Of a stretch of DNA of 64,000 nucleotides, positions 46,755 to 56,176 are shown one piece after another. A model generated the notes under the pieces. The model saw nothing but the letters and a program-made list of their open reading frames with translations, did no database searches and was not told the origin of the DNA. The stretch spans positions 2,480,001 to 2,544,000 of the forward strand of contig NZ_OY781472.1 of the NCBI RefSeq assembly GCF_963677035.1. The letters are read 5' to 3'. The number at the start of each line of letters is the position of its first letter. Position 1 is the stretch's first letter. Made by a program: the position numbers and the translations under genes. This stretch comes from an uncultured Hyphomonas sp. GTDB lineage: Bacteria; Pseudomonadota; Alphaproteobacteria; Caulobacterales; Hyphomonadaceae.

Positions 46755-47450
46755 ATGGATTCAGACTATCCTCTTGAGCAGACCCCGGCGACGCGGCGGC
46801 ACAACAAGGTACGCGAGGCGATCCTTGTGGCAGCCGAGCGCATGTTTGCGAAAGAGGGTGAGAGCGGCCTGTCGATCCGGCGGCTGGCCGAGGAGATCGA
46901 TTACTCCCCCTCGGCGATCTACAAGTATTTCGGCTCGAAAGAGGAATTGCTGGAGGAACTGAAGGACAGTTTCTTCGAGCGCCTTCTGGAGCAGGTGGAC
47001 CGTGTGTCGGCCACCAAACCGGATTTTCACCAGCGTGCGCGTGCCTGCGTCACCACTTATGTCGCCACGGCGACCGCCCGGCCGCACCATTACGCCGCGG
47101 CGTTTTCCTCGATCCCGACGCGGGAGGAGCTGGTGGTCCGCCAGCAACTCAGCTGGGAGGAGTTCCTCGCCACCCCGAAGGGGCAGGCGTTCAAGATTCT
47201 GGTCGATCTGGTGGAAGAGGGCCAGGCGCTCGGCGTGTTTGACCCGGCGCTCGAACCGGTCAAAACGGCCAAGTCCATCTGGGCCTCGTCCCACGGGCTG
47301 GCGCTGCTGATGATCCACATGCCGATCCTGCCGGACGTCCAGCCCTGCCCAACCCAGACCGATGGCGACTTTGTTGCCTATCATGCCGATATCGTCATGC
47401 GCGGCCTCGCCGTGCCTGCTGAACCTCCGCACAAGAACGGAACACGCTGA
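46755..47450 (+). CDS. TetR-family repressor of the RND efflux operon
   Basis: 231 residues from the ATG at 46755. N-terminal TetR helix-turn-helix: ILVAAERMFAKEGESGLSIRRLAEEIDYSPSAIYKYFGSKEELLEEL. C-terminal ligand-binding region of the TetR_C/WHG type with FSSIPTREEL and IWASSHGLALLMI. Its stop overlaps the start of the membrane fusion protein gene (TGATG), so it is translated with the pump genes and probably represses them in the absence of ligand. It was not started at the TTG/ATG at 46695 because that would place the operator inside the gene. Confidence 0.9.
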   Translation: MDSDYPLEQTPATRRHNKVREAILVAAERMFAKEGESGLSIRRLAEEIDYSPSAIYKYFGSKEELLEELKDSFFERLLEQVDRVSATKPDFHQRARACVTTYVATATARPHHYAAAFSSIPTREELVVRQQLSWEEFLATPKGQAFKILVDLVEEGQALGVFDPALEPVKTAKSIWASSHGLALLMIHMPILPDVQPCPTQTDGDFVAYHADIVMRGLAVPAEPPHKNGTR

Positions 47451-48631
47451 TGACCCATTCGCACCCCTATGAGGGCAATGAGATCCGGGAGAAGAAGCCG
47501 ACCGTGCTGAAAGGCCTGGTCTTCCTTCTGCTGCTCGTCGCGTTCGGCGCAGGCCTGTTCTATGCCGCCACGCGCCTGCGCAGTGCAGAAGGGCCGAAAG
47601 TGGCCCATGATGCCCCGGCGCCGCTGACCGTTGCTGTGGTCAAGGCCGCGCCGACGGAGGCATTCGATCTGAAGGAAAACTATACCGGCCTGGCCGAAGC
47701 GCGCCGCACCAGCATGCTGGGCTTTGCGTCCAGCGGGCGCATCGCCGAAATCCGCGCCGATGTTGGTGACAAGGTGAAGACCGGCGACGTGCTGGCAAAG
47801 CTCGACACGCGCAGCCTGCAGGCGCAGCTCGCCTCGGCGAAGGCGCAGGTGCAGGAAGCCCGCGCAACGCATGACCTGGCCCTCAGCACGGTGCAGCGCC
47901 AGAGGCAGCTGAAACTGCAGGGCCATGTCTCGCAGCAACGCGTCGACGAGGCCGAAGCGCAGGCCAACACGGCCCTGGCCCGTGTCGAGGCCGCCAAGGC
48001 GCAGGCCGACACGCTCCGGGTCCAGATTGACCTTGCCGCCATCACGGCGCCGTTCGATGGCGTTGTGACCCAGCGCCTGACCGATGAGGGCGCGATTGCC
48101 GCTGCCGGCCAGCCGATCCTGGAACTGGTGGAGAAGAGCCATCTGGAAGCCCGGCTCGGCCTGCCGGCTGCCAGCGCGGCCTTGCTGGAACCGGGCAAGG
48201 AATACACGCTGGTCGCCGATACGGGGGACGTGACGGCACGCCTGCGCAATATCACCGGCGTCATCGATGCCAACCAGCGCACGGTCGGTGCGATCTTCGA
48301 CATCGAGAATCCGGATGCCGTCGCCGCCGGGGCCGTCGTGCGGCTGGCGCTTGACCGCAGTGTCGGCGAAGCGGGTTTCTGGGTTCCGGTGAAGGCATTG
48401 TCGGCGGCCTCCCGCGGCTTGTGGACCGTGTATGTTGCCGATCCGACCGATAGCGGCTGGACCGCTGTGCCGCGTCCGGTCGAAATGGTGTACAGTGACG
48501 GCGACCGGGCCTATGTGCGCGGCCCGATCCAGCCGGGAGAGCGGATCATCGTCGACGGGCTGCAGCGTATCACGCCCGGCATGCCGGTGACGCCCCGCGA
48601 GTCCCAGCGGGCCGACCTGTCGGACGGCTGA
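47450..48631 (+). CDS. RND efflux membrane fusion (periplasmic adaptor) protein
   Basis: 393 residues. One N-terminal hydrophobic anchor (about 23-41, GLVFLLLLVAFGAGLFYAA) with no lipobox. The barrel-sandwich/lipoyl segment GRIAEIRADVGDKVKTGDVLAKLD is followed by an alpha-hairpin of heptads (LQAQLASAKAQVQEARATHD to KAQADTLRVQIDLAAITAPFDG), a beta-barrel domain and a membrane-proximal domain. It links the inner-membrane pump encoded 6 bases downstream to an outer-membrane channel, which is not encoded here. Confidence 0.92.
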   Translation: MTHSHPYEGNEIREKKPTVLKGLVFLLLLVAFGAGLFYAATRLRSAEGPKVAHDAPAPLTVAVVKAAPTEAFDLKENYTGLAEARRTSMLGFASSGRIAEIRADVGDKVKTGDVLAKLDTRSLQAQLASAKAQVQEARATHDLALSTVQRQRQLKLQGHVSQQRVDEAEAQANTALARVEAAKAQADTLRVQIDLAAITAPFDGVVTQRLTDEGAIAAAGQPILELVEKSHLEARLGLPAASAALLEPGKEYTLVADTGDVTARLRNITGVIDANQRTVGAIFDIENPDAVAAGAVVRLALDRSVGEAGFWVPVKALSAASRGLWTVYVADPTDSGWTAVPRPVEMVYSDGDRAYVRGPIQPGERIIVDGLQRITPGMPVTPRESQRADLSDG

Positions 48632-48637
48632 CGGACC

Positions 48638-51600
48638 ATGATCCGGGCACTCAGTCTCTTTTACCGCCTGCCGCGCCTGACGGTGCTGTCCATGCTGATC
48701 ATGCTGATCGGCGGGGTCGGGGCGATGTTCACGCTGGGCCGCCAGGAGGACCCGACGCTGGTCGAGCGTTTCGGCACGGTCGTCGCCTTCATGCCGGGCG
48801 CGGACGCCGAGCGGATGGAAGCGCTGGTCACCGAACCGCTGGAATCGGCGCTGATGGAATTGCCGGAGCTGGATGAGATCCACTCCTCGTCCCGCGCAGG
48901 TGTCTCCCAGATCACGCTGGATGTGCGCGATGACCTGAACGCCACCGAAGTGGACAATGCCTGGACGCTGGTCCGCCAGAAGGTGAACCAGGCGCAGGCA
49001 CAGTTCCCGGAGGGCGTCTCTGTGCCTGAAGTGACACAGCAATATGTCGGCGCCGCGACCATGGTGGTCGGCATCCAGTGGGACAGCGAGGAAGACCCGC
49101 CGCTCGCGGTGATGCGGCGCCTGGCGCTGGACCTGCAGGACCGGTTCGAGCGGCTTCCGGGCACGGAGCTGACGGAGACGTTCGGCCTGCCTTCGGAAGA
49201 AGTACGCGTGGTTATGGACCCGGACGCGCTGGCGGCGACGGGGCTGTCTTTCCGGCAGGCGGCCGCGGCGCTCGCGGCAGGGGATTCCAAGGCTCCGGCC
49301 GGCCGGTTGCGCGCCGAGGGCGGCAATGTCGGCTTCCAGATCGGCGGGGAGTTCGACTCCATTTCCCGCGTGCGGTCTGTGCCCATCGTACAAAGGGCAG
49401 ATGGCACGGCGGTGCGTCTTGGCGACATCGCGGATGTGCGCAAGGGGCTGGCCGACCCGCCGGTGAACATGGCGTTCGAGAACGGGCACCGGGCGATCCT
49501 GATCGGGGTCTATATCTCGCCCGGCCAGCGCGTCGACAAATGGGCCGATACGGCGCATGCCGTGGTGGACGATTTCGCGCGTAATACGCCGCCAGGCCTG
49601 GCGATCCGCACCATATTCGACCAGAGCACCTATACGAATGCGCGCCTCAATGGCCTCGCGCAGAACCTGTTGTTCTCGGCGGCAATCGTCTTCTGCGTCC
49701 TGTTCCTGACCATGGGCTGGCGGTCTGCCTTCGTGGTCGGCATGGCCCTGCCGCTGACCGTGGCGCTGGTGCTGATCCTGTTCAAGGTGTTCGGCCACCC
49801 GCTGCATCAGATGTCGGTGACCGGCCTCGTCATTTCGCTCGGCCTGCTGATCGACAATGCCATCGTGGTTGTGGACGATTTTGACCAGTGGCGGGTGCGC
49901 GGGCTGAACCGGCTGGATGCGATCGAGCGCAGCCTGAAGCACCTTTTCGCACCGCTCGCCGCCTCCACGCTGACCACCGCGCTGGCCTTTGCACCGATTG
50001 CCATGATGCCCGGTCCGGCGGGGGAGTTTATCGGCATGATCGGCCTGTCGGTTGTTTTCGCGGTCTGTTCATCCTTCCTGATTTCGGTGACGGTGATCCC
50101 GGCCATGGCGGGCTGGTTCGACCGGACACGCGGCTGGGAACGGGGCGAGGCGACCCGCCCGCGCCGCTGGTGGCGGGACGGCATCGCCATCAATTACATA
50201 TCTGACGGATACCGGGCGACGGTCGAAGCCGTGCTGCGCTTTCCGCTGCTGGGCGTCGTGCTGGGCATCGCGCCGGCTATTCTCGGCTTCTGGCTGGCAG
50301 GGACGCTGCCCAATCAGTTCTTCCCGCAGACCGAGCGCGACCAGTTCCAGCTGACGCTGCAGCTGCCGCCCGAGGCGAACCTGTCCGATACCCGGGCCGC
50401 CACGCAGCGGGCAACCGAACTGATCCGCTCGCTGGAAGGCGTGAAGGATGTCACCTGGGTTCTGGGGGAGCCGGCGCCCCGCGTCTATTACAACGCGATC
50501 AACAATACGCGCGGCGTCGAGGGGCTGGCTTCCGGCTGGGTCCAGCTGGACAATAATCTCCGTACACGCCAGATCGTCGCGGACGTGCAGCGGCTGGTCC
50601 GGAACGAGTTTCCGTCCGCCCGCTTCCTGGCGCTGCCTTATGAGCAGGGCCCGCCCGCCGATGCGCCGGTCGAATTCCGTATCCTCGGCGATGACTTCGA
50701 AACGCTGAACCGGCTGGGCGACGAGACGCGGGCCGTGCTCGCCCAGACGCCGGGTGTGACTTACACGGTGGCCTCGCTGCAGCTTGGTGCGCCGACCATG
50801 AAACTCAACGCTGACGAGACGGCCGCTGCCCTGACGGGAGAGCGCCTGACCGATCTTGCCGCTGATCTCAATGCTGAACTGGAAGGCGTGCGCGCAGGCT
50901 CTGTCCTTGAAGGCACGGAGGAGCTGCCGGTCATGGTGATCGCGCCGGACAGCCGCCGGCAGGAATTGTCGAACCTGCGCTCGGCCACGGTTGGCTCCGG
51001 CTCGGGCGGTACGCCGCTGTCGGCGCTGGGGCAGCTGTCGCTCGATCCGGAGACGGCGGTGATCACCCGCTGGGATGGGCAGCGGATGAACCAGATCCTC
51101 GCTTATCTCGAACCTTATACGCTCGCCGCGCCCGTGCTGGCCGACTATCAGGCGCGGCTGGAGGCGACGGGCTTCTCCGTTCCGGCAGGCTACAGCGTCG
51201 TGATTGGCGGAGAGGCGGAGAACTCCGCCGAGGCGGCGACCGGCCTCGCCAGCGTGGGCATTCCGCTGATCCTCGTGATGGCCGGGGCGATCATGCTGGT
51301 GTTCAACTCCTTCCGCATGATGGTGCTGATCCTGTCGACGGGGTTCCTGTCCATCGGGCTCGCCTTCTTCGGCGTGTGGTTGTTCAACCTGCCCATGGGC
51401 TTCAACGCGATTGTCGGCGGCCTGGGCCTGCTCGGCATTTCCATCAACGCGTCGATCGTGGTGCTGAGTCTGCTGAAGGCGGACCCGTGGGCGATGGCCG
51501 ACGATGTGATCCGCCAGCGCGAGATTGTCGTGGATGCCACGCGCCATATCGTGGCGACGACGCTGACGACGATGGGCGGTTTCATCCCGATCCTCCTGTC

Positions 51601-51769
51601 GGGGGATAATTTCTGGCTGCCGCTGGCGGCGGGAATCTCCGGCGGTGTGGCGGGATCTGCCCTGCTGTCGCTGTATTTCACCCCGGCCGTGTTCCGGATC
51701 ATGACTTACAAGCCCGTTCGCCGGCTGTTCGGTTATCGCCCCGCCGTGCCCGAGACCTCCGGTGAGTAA
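48638..51769 (+). CDS. RND-family multidrug efflux transporter (AcrB-like)
   Basis: 1043 residues, full length. Twelve membrane helices in two halves with two large periplasmic loops. N-terminal TM1 (LPRLTVLSMLIMLIGGVGAM) leads to QEDPTLVERFGTVVAFMPGA; the TM4 proton-relay motif is GLVISLGLLIDNAIVVVDDF. The second half mirrors it (LGLLGISINASIVVLSLLKA). Proton-driven export of hydrophobic drugs, detergents or signals is expected; heavy-metal (CusA) specificity is not indicated. Third gene of the tetR-MFP-RND operon. Confidence 0.93.
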   Translation: MIRALSLFYRLPRLTVLSMLIMLIGGVGAMFTLGRQEDPTLVERFGTVVAFMPGADAERMEALVTEPLESALMELPELDEIHSSSRAGVSQITLDVRDDLNATEVDNAWTLVRQKVNQAQAQFPEGVSVPEVTQQYVGAATMVVGIQWDSEEDPPLAVMRRLALDLQDRFERLPGTELTETFGLPSEEVRVVMDPDALAATGLSFRQAAAALAAGDSKAPAGRLRAEGGNVGFQIGGEFDSISRVRSVPIVQRADGTAVRLGDIADVRKGLADPPVNMAFENGHRAILIGVYISPGQRVDKWADTAHAVVDDFARNTPPGLAIRTIFDQSTYTNARLNGLAQNLLFSAAIVFCVLFLTMGWRSAFVVGMALPLTVALVLILFKVFGHPLHQMSVTGLVISLGLLIDNAIVVVDDFDQWRVRGLNRLDAIERSLKHLFAPLAASTLTTALAFAPIAMMPGPAGEFIGMIGLSVVFAVCSSFLISVTVIPAMAGWFDRTRGWERGEATRPRRWWRDGIAINYISDGYRATVEAVLRFPLLGVVLGIAPAILGFWLAGTLPNQFFPQTERDQFQLTLQLPPEANLSDTRAATQRATELIRSLEGVKDVTWVLGEPAPRVYYNAINNTRGVEGLASGWVQLDNNLRTRQIVADVQRLVRNEFPSARFLALPYEQGPPADAPVEFRILGDDFETLNRLGDETRAVLAQTPGVTYTVASLQLGAPTMKLNADETAAALTGERLTDLAADLNAELEGVRAGSVLEGTEELPVMVIAPDSRRQELSNLRSATVGSGSGGTPLSALGQLSLDPETAVITRWDGQRMNQILAYLEPYTLAAPVLADYQARLEATGFSVPAGYSVVIGGEAENSAEAATGLASVGIPLILVMAGAIMLVFNSFRMMVLILSTGFLSIGLAFFGVWLFNLPMGFNAIVGGLGLLGISINASIVVLSLLKADPWAMADDVIRQREIVVDATRHIVATTLTTMGGFIPILLSGDNFWLPLAAGISGGVAGSALLSLYFTPAVFRIMTYKPVRRLFGYRPAVPETSGE

Positions 51770-51853
51770 ACCGGATTGTGAGCGGGGCAGGGCTTGATGC
51801 CTGCGGCAAGCTGCCCCATGTGAGGCCCACACCCTGAGCAAGAGGGACCCGGA

Positions 51854-52669
51854 ATGCCAGATACAAATCCCGACATCGGCGCCCCGCCGCCCGCCTGGAA
51901 GCGTTTGCGCTTCGAAGCTGCTGCAGCGGCAGCAGATGAGCCCTCGCTTGCCGGCTATATCAATGCCGCCATTCTGGCCCATGATACGCTGTGCGATGCG
52001 CTGGCTTATCACCTGGCCGAAAAGATCGGGGATTCCACCATCGGCACCCAGCAGGTGCGGGACATCCTGTGCGATGCCTGCGAGTCCCATGACGAACTCG
52101 TCGACAAGGCCGAGGCCGACATGATGGCCGTTCTGGAGCGTGACCCGGCCTGCCGCGGCCTGCTGCAGCCCTTCCTGTTCTTCAAAGGCTTCCAGGCCCT
52201 GCAGACGCACCGCATCGCCAATGTGCTGTGGCGCGAGGGACGCGAGACGCTGGCCTTCCATTTCCAGTCCCGCGCCTCAGAACTTTTCGGTGTCGACATT
52301 CACCCTGCCGCCCGCATCGGGCGCGGTGTGATGCTGGACCATGCCACCGACATCACCATCGGTGAGACAACCGTGGTCGGCGATGGCTGCTCCATCCTGC
52401 AGGGCGTGACCCTCGGCGGCACCGGTAAGGAAGTCGGCGACCGTCACCCCAAGATCGGGCGCGGCGTGCTCGTTTCTGTCGGGGCGAAAGTGCTGGGCAA
52501 CATTCACATTGGCGACGAAGTGAAAGTCGCCGCCGGGTCTGTTGTGCTGAAAGACGTGCCGGCGCACTGCACCGTGGCGGGCGTTCCGGCGAAGATCGTG
52601 TCCGGCCCATCCTGCTGCCAGCCGGCCATGACGATGGACCAGTCGCTGCCCGAAGCTGCGGACGACTGA
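51854..52669 (+). CDS. cysE: Serine O-acetyltransferase
   Basis: 271 residues. An N-terminal helical domain (1-145) is followed by a left-handed beta-helix of hexapeptide repeats: VDIHPAARIGRGVMLDHATDI (Asp148 and catalytic His163, equal to Asp143/His158 of E. coli CysE), VVGDGCSILQGVTLGGTGK, and RHPKIGRGVLVSVGAKVLGNI. It acetylates L-serine with acetyl-CoA, the first step of cysteine synthesis; the C-terminal tail after KIVSGPSCCQPA may carry the feedback/CysK-binding end. Monocistronic by appearance, 84 bases after the efflux gene. Confidence 0.95.
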   Translation: MPDTNPDIGAPPPAWKRLRFEAAAAAADEPSLAGYINAAILAHDTLCDALAYHLAEKIGDSTIGTQQVRDILCDACESHDELVDKAEADMMAVLERDPACRGLLQPFLFFKGFQALQTHRIANVLWREGRETLAFHFQSRASELFGVDIHPAARIGRGVMLDHATDITIGETTVVGDGCSILQGVTLGGTGKEVGDRHPKIGRGVLVSVGAKVLGNIHIGDEVKVAAGSVVLKDVPAHCTVAGVPAKIVSGPSCCQPAMTMDQSLPEAADD

Positions 52670-52690
52670 GGCTTCCATTTGGCGGCCGCA

Positions 52691-52710
52691 GTCTTCCGTT
52701 CCCGGAAGAC
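52691..52710. terminator. Hairpin downstream of cysE (weak terminator candidate)
   Basis: GTCTTCCG-TTCC-CGGAAGAC is a perfect 8-bp stem with a 4-base loop, 22 bases after the cysE stop. No T tract follows on either strand, so if it ends transcription it is not a canonical intrinsic terminator; it may instead protect the 3' end. Confidence 0.4.
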
Positions 52711-52929
52711 AAGCCCGGCAATCCCGTGAGTCCCGGCTGAAATCCCGGTGATTCCGGCATTTTGTCCGCTCGGGCGCCTGATCCGGCTTTTCCGGTTTTA
52801 CGGCAGACCGGTTCCCTCCCGGCGGGACTGGCCCCGGCTGGAATTCGTGTCCCGCACGAACCCGGGACCCCTGCGTGCGCTTTTCTTCATGCCTGAGGGG
52901 CCTGCAGCGATGCGCAATGTTGTTGCTCC

Positions 52930-52970
52930 GAAACGTTTCGACTAAACTTGGCCTGCGAGTGCATTCGCAT
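52930..52970. promoter_or_regulatory. Two adjacent palindromes upstream of the OmpA-like gene
   Basis: CGAAACGTTTCG (52930-52941) is a perfect 12-base palindrome of the shape used by LacI-type regulators. TGCGAGTGCATTCGCA (52955-52970) is a near-palindrome with perfect 5-base arms. Both lie 40-80 bases before the GTG start at 53009, in promoter position. No cognate regulator is nearby. Confidence 0.32.
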
Positions 52971-53008
52971 TCCATGAGAATTTTCCGCGTCAGAAGGAGG
53001 CGGCAGGG

Positions 53009-54211
53009 GTGAGCTTTGAGACCGTCGACGGGGAAGAAGGCGTGCACGCCGTGCATGTGCGCCAGCTTGTCCGCAGGACCGGGCACCTGCCTTTCATTCC
53101 CTTCGGCCTGGTCCCGCTGGTCGGGCTGGGCGCCTTGTTCCTGATCGCGCTTGTGCCGTTTGCTCTGGGCGTGCAGGGCGCCACCAAGCGCGCGGTGACA
53201 GAGGCGCTCGCTGCCAATGGCGTGGACTGGGCACGGACTTCCGTCAGCGGACAATCGGTCCAGATTTCGGGGGAGCCGCCGTCCGGCGCAGAGGCACACA
53301 GGGCGCGGCTGATCGCGAAGCAGGCCGCCTCTGCCACGCCTTTTGGCCTGGCCAGACCGGCAACGCGCGTGACCGTGCCGCAGGGACCGTACAAGGCCCC
53401 GCCGGAGCGGCAGGACACGAAAGAGGCCGCTGCCGTCGCCCCGCTCAAGGATGTCACCGATGAGGCCGCCGCCTCGCCTGCCTGGCATTTTGTTCTGTCT
53501 CATGGCGTGCTCACCCTCAATGGCGCAATGCCCGATCAGAAAACGAAGGACAGGGTCATCCGCGATGCCATGAGCAAGGTGTCGCCTCCGCGTATCACGG
53601 GCATCGAGGACCAGTTGGAGGTCACGGGCGGCGAAGCGCCGGAGGGATATATCGATGTGGCGACGCGCGGCATCAACACCGTCACCCGGTGCGATTCGGG
53701 CCGGGCCGGGTTTGAACAGGGCCGCTTCAGCCTGCGCTGCGAATTGCCGGATTCCGATGCGGACGAGGTTCGCCGCGAGGCGCTTGCGTCCATGCCGTTC
53801 GGCACCGTCGATACGGTCGATATCCTGCCGCACGACGCGGTCATCACCTGTGAGGCGGAACTCACCGATTTACTGAAGGATGCGCGTATTGAGTTTGACT
53901 CCTCAAGCTCCGTCATCGACGCCTCCAGCAATGCGCTGCTGGATGAGGTCGTGGCGGCTGTGCGCCGATGCCCCGGCACGCTGCGCATTGAAGGCCACAC
54001 AGATTCCACAGGCCCGGAAGACGAGAACGAAACGCTGAGCCGTAACCGCGCGCTGGCCGTGCGCAACGCGCTGGTGGCCCGCAATGTCGACCCGCAACGC
54101 CTGATCGCTGAAGGCTATGGCGCGACCCGTCCGCTCGCCGGAAATACCACGCCGGAGGGGCGCGCGCGCAACCGCCGGATCGATATCCGCGTCGTGCGGG
54201 CATCCGAATGA
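53009..54211 (+). CDS. OmpA-family envelope protein with membrane anchor and BON-like repeats
   Basis: 400 residues from a GTG at 53009 with an AGGAGG Shine-Dalgarno. A single membrane helix at about 35-54 (LVPLVGLGALFLIALVPFAL) anchors it. Two or three BON-like alpha/beta units follow (VTEALAANGVDWARTSVSGQ; HFVLSHGVLTLNGAMPDQKT). The C-terminal OmpA peptidoglycan-binding domain (about 290-395) contains ARIEFDSSSSVID, IEGHTDSTG and NRALAVRNALV to RARNRRIDIRV. It probably tethers peptidoglycan from the inner membrane. Followed after 46 bases by the coiled-coil gene, with a GGGGGC-TCGC-GCCCCC hairpin (54226-54241) in between. Confidence 0.88.
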   Translation: MSFETVDGEEGVHAVHVRQLVRRTGHLPFIPFGLVPLVGLGALFLIALVPFALGVQGATKRAVTEALAANGVDWARTSVSGQSVQISGEPPSGAEAHRARLIAKQAASATPFGLARPATRVTVPQGPYKAPPERQDTKEAAAVAPLKDVTDEAAASPAWHFVLSHGVLTLNGAMPDQKTKDRVIRDAMSKVSPPRITGIEDQLEVTGGEAPEGYIDVATRGINTVTRCDSGRAGFEQGRFSLRCELPDSDADEVRREALASMPFGTVDTVDILPHDAVITCEAELTDLLKDARIEFDSSSSVIDASSNALLDEVVAAVRRCPGTLRIEGHTDSTGPEDENETLSRNRALAVRNALVARNVDPQRLIAEGYGATRPLAGNTTPEGRARNRRIDIRVVRASE

Positions 54212-54257
54212 CGTTTAACCCAACAGGGGGCTCGCGCCCCCGCCACGAGTAGAATCC

Positions 54258-56060
54258 ATGCTGTTCCTGCTGCTCCAGATTTTCCTGCTGATGGTCCTCG
54301 CCGCCGCGTGCGGGGCGGGCCTTGCCTGGTGGTGGTTCCGCCGGAACTATGAAGATGTCACCACCTATCACGAGCGCCTCGTGGCCACTGTAGATGCCGC
54401 GAAGGACCAGCCTGCGCCGGTGACGCAGGAAGAGCTGAAGGCGAACCTGGCCAGCCTCGCCCCGCCGGACCTGTCGCCCGTGCACGAGCGCCTTGCCAGG
54501 ATCGAAAGCGCCCTGTCGCTGACCGGCAGCGCTGGCCTTGGTGCGATCAATGACCGGTTCTCCGAAATGCGCGGCCTGATCACGGATGTGCGCGAGACCG
54601 GCATGAACGGGCTGGAAGGCCGCCTCGAAGACCGGCTGGGACGTCTGGAAACGCTGATGCAACAGCCGGACGACGCTCTGGAGGGCATGCTCGGCCGCCT
54701 GTCGGATATCGAAAGCTCTTTGCTGTCCGTCTCGAACGAGGTGAGCGGCCTCAACAATACGGATCTAGACCCGGTCGAGATCCGTCTCTCGCAGCTGGAA
54801 GAGCTGGTCCGTGGCCAGACCATGCCGGAAGTCGACCTCGGCCCGGTGCATTCCGGCCTCGCCCGGCTGGAGCTAGCCATTGAGAACATGGAGTTCCCGA
54901 CCGCTGACCTGGAGCCGGTGCGCACGCACATGGCGGCCATGGAAGCGCGGCTTGCCGAGTTTGCTGACCGGATCGACACGGGCCGTAAGGCCGACATCGA
55001 AGAGCTGATGATCCGCATGTCGACGCTGTCGTCCTCGCTGGCTGGCCTGCGGGTGCCGGATCTCGACTCGGTCAAGGAGCGCCTGTCGAAGATCGAGGAG
55101 GCCGTCGCCAATATCGATCTGCCGGAGACGGACTTCACCCCGCTGGTCAACGAGTTCCGCAATATCGAAGGCATGCTGCGCGCGCCGTCTGATGACATGC
55201 GCGTGATGCATACCAAGCTGGCAGACATTGAGGGCGGCAGCGCGTCGCTGCATTCCAAACTGTCCGGGGTGGAGCACATTGTGTCGATGCTGGCCCGGTC
55301 CGGCGTGGATCTGACGCCGGTGCAGACGCGCCTGTCGAATGTCGAATCGGCGCTGGCGTCCCTGCGGGTCGAGCTGCAGTCGCTGCCCGATTTCGGACCG
55401 ATGGAGCGCCGCCTCGCCGCCCTGCAGGATTCCATGCTGGCCATGCGCGAGCCGGATCTGTCGCCCGTGATTTCGTCCATGCGCAAGCTGGATGCCCGGC
55501 TCGACATGGGGGCGATGGACAGCCGGCTTGCCTCCATCGAGTACACGCTGGCGGCCCTGAACCATATTCTGCGCGCACGGGATTTCAGCCATCTGCGCGG
55601 GGAGGGCGAATATATCTACCGCCAGCCGGCCACCCCGGCCCCGCCGATGGAAACACCGTCATTCGCTCCGATCGACCAGGTGTTCCCGAAGGCGCCGCCG
55701 GCGCCGCGTCCTGTTGAGCCGGACCCTGCGCCGGAGCCCGAGGCAAAGTCCGAAACACCGGCCCATCCGCTGGAAATCGCCCTGCGTCCCGGCGACAAGG
55801 CCAATCTGCTGATCGAGCCGGCCTTTGGCGGCGAGGACGATCTGGAAGTGATCAACGGCGTCGGGCCGATGCTGGGCGAGCTGCTCAACGAGATCGGGGT
55901 CTATTATTTCTGGCAGATCGCCGAATGGGGCCCGGCAGAGGTCGAATGGGTCGATAACAAGCTGGAACATTTCAAGGGCCGGATCGAGCGGGACGAATGG
56001 GTCACGCAGGCCAAAGAACTGGCCAAACTGCCGACATCTGCAAAGCATCCCGCAGGCTGA
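54258..56060 (+). CDS. Membrane-anchored protein with repeated DLxPV helices and a C-terminal helix-hairpin-helix domain
   Basis: 600 residues, not assigned to a characterised protein. An N-terminal membrane segment (about 3-27) is followed by a long helical region. There a motif like D-L-x-P-V-x-x-R-L-x-x-(I/L)-E recurs at about residues 71, 169, 193, 217, 268, 292, 351, 378 and 400, often 24 residues apart. This suggests a rod or coiled-coil built of helical repeats. A Pro/Glu-rich linker (about 455-505) leads to DDLEVINGVGPMLGELLNEIGVYYFWQIAEW and so on to residue 590, a helix-hairpin-helix unit of the type found at the end of various envelope and NADH-dehydrogenase-associated proteins. 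It lies between an OmpA-like gene and a caspase-FGE gene on the same strand. Confidence 0.75.
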   Translation: MLFLLLQIFLLMVLAAACGAGLAWWWFRRNYEDVTTYHERLVATVDAAKDQPAPVTQEELKANLASLAPPDLSPVHERLARIESALSLTGSAGLGAINDRFSEMRGLITDVRETGMNGLEGRLEDRLGRLETLMQQPDDALEGMLGRLSDIESSLLSVSNEVSGLNNTDLDPVEIRLSQLEELVRGQTMPEVDLGPVHSGLARLELAIENMEFPTADLEPVRTHMAAMEARLAEFADRIDTGRKADIEELMIRMSTLSSSLAGLRVPDLDSVKERLSKIEEAVANIDLPETDFTPLVNEFRNIEGMLRAPSDDMRVMHTKLADIEGGSASLHSKLSGVEHIVSMLARSGVDLTPVQTRLSNVESALASLRVELQSLPDFGPMERRLAALQDSMLAMREPDLSPVISSMRKLDARLDMGAMDSRLASIEYTLAALNHILRARDFSHLRGEGEYIYRQPATPAPPMETPSFAPIDQVFPKAPPAPRPVEPDPAPEPEAKSETPAHPLEIALRPGDKANLLIEPAFGGEDDLEVINGVGPMLGELLNEIGVYYFWQIAEWGPAEVEWVDNKLEHFKGRIERDEWVTQAKELAKLPTSAKHPAG

Positions 56061-56176
56061 TCTGCGCTTCCCTGATCGTCTTTATCTCCCCCTTTTGCCC
56101 TTCGACGAATTGCGGTTAGGGTAGCGTCCAGTGCTGGGGATGAAGATGTCGATCTCATGGGAAGGGGACGCGTACC

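Larger units (their letters stand above)
52670..53008. other. 339-base region between cysE and the OmpA-like gene
   Basis: No gene was recognised. It contains a strong hairpin just after cysE (52691-52710), a cluster of short CCCGG-rich repeats (about 52715-52800) and two palindromes near the next gene (52930-52970), all listed separately where supported. Confidence 0.4.

Noticed and set aside
47381..49942. 853-codon minus-strand ORF across the TetR/RND genes
   Set aside because: It is His/Gln/Arg-rich antisense of GC-rich genes with clear plus-strand families; no family features of its own.
50069..52261. 730-codon minus-strand ORF across the RND and cysE genes
   Set aside because: Antisense shadow; overlaps two well-identified genes and has no recognisable domain.
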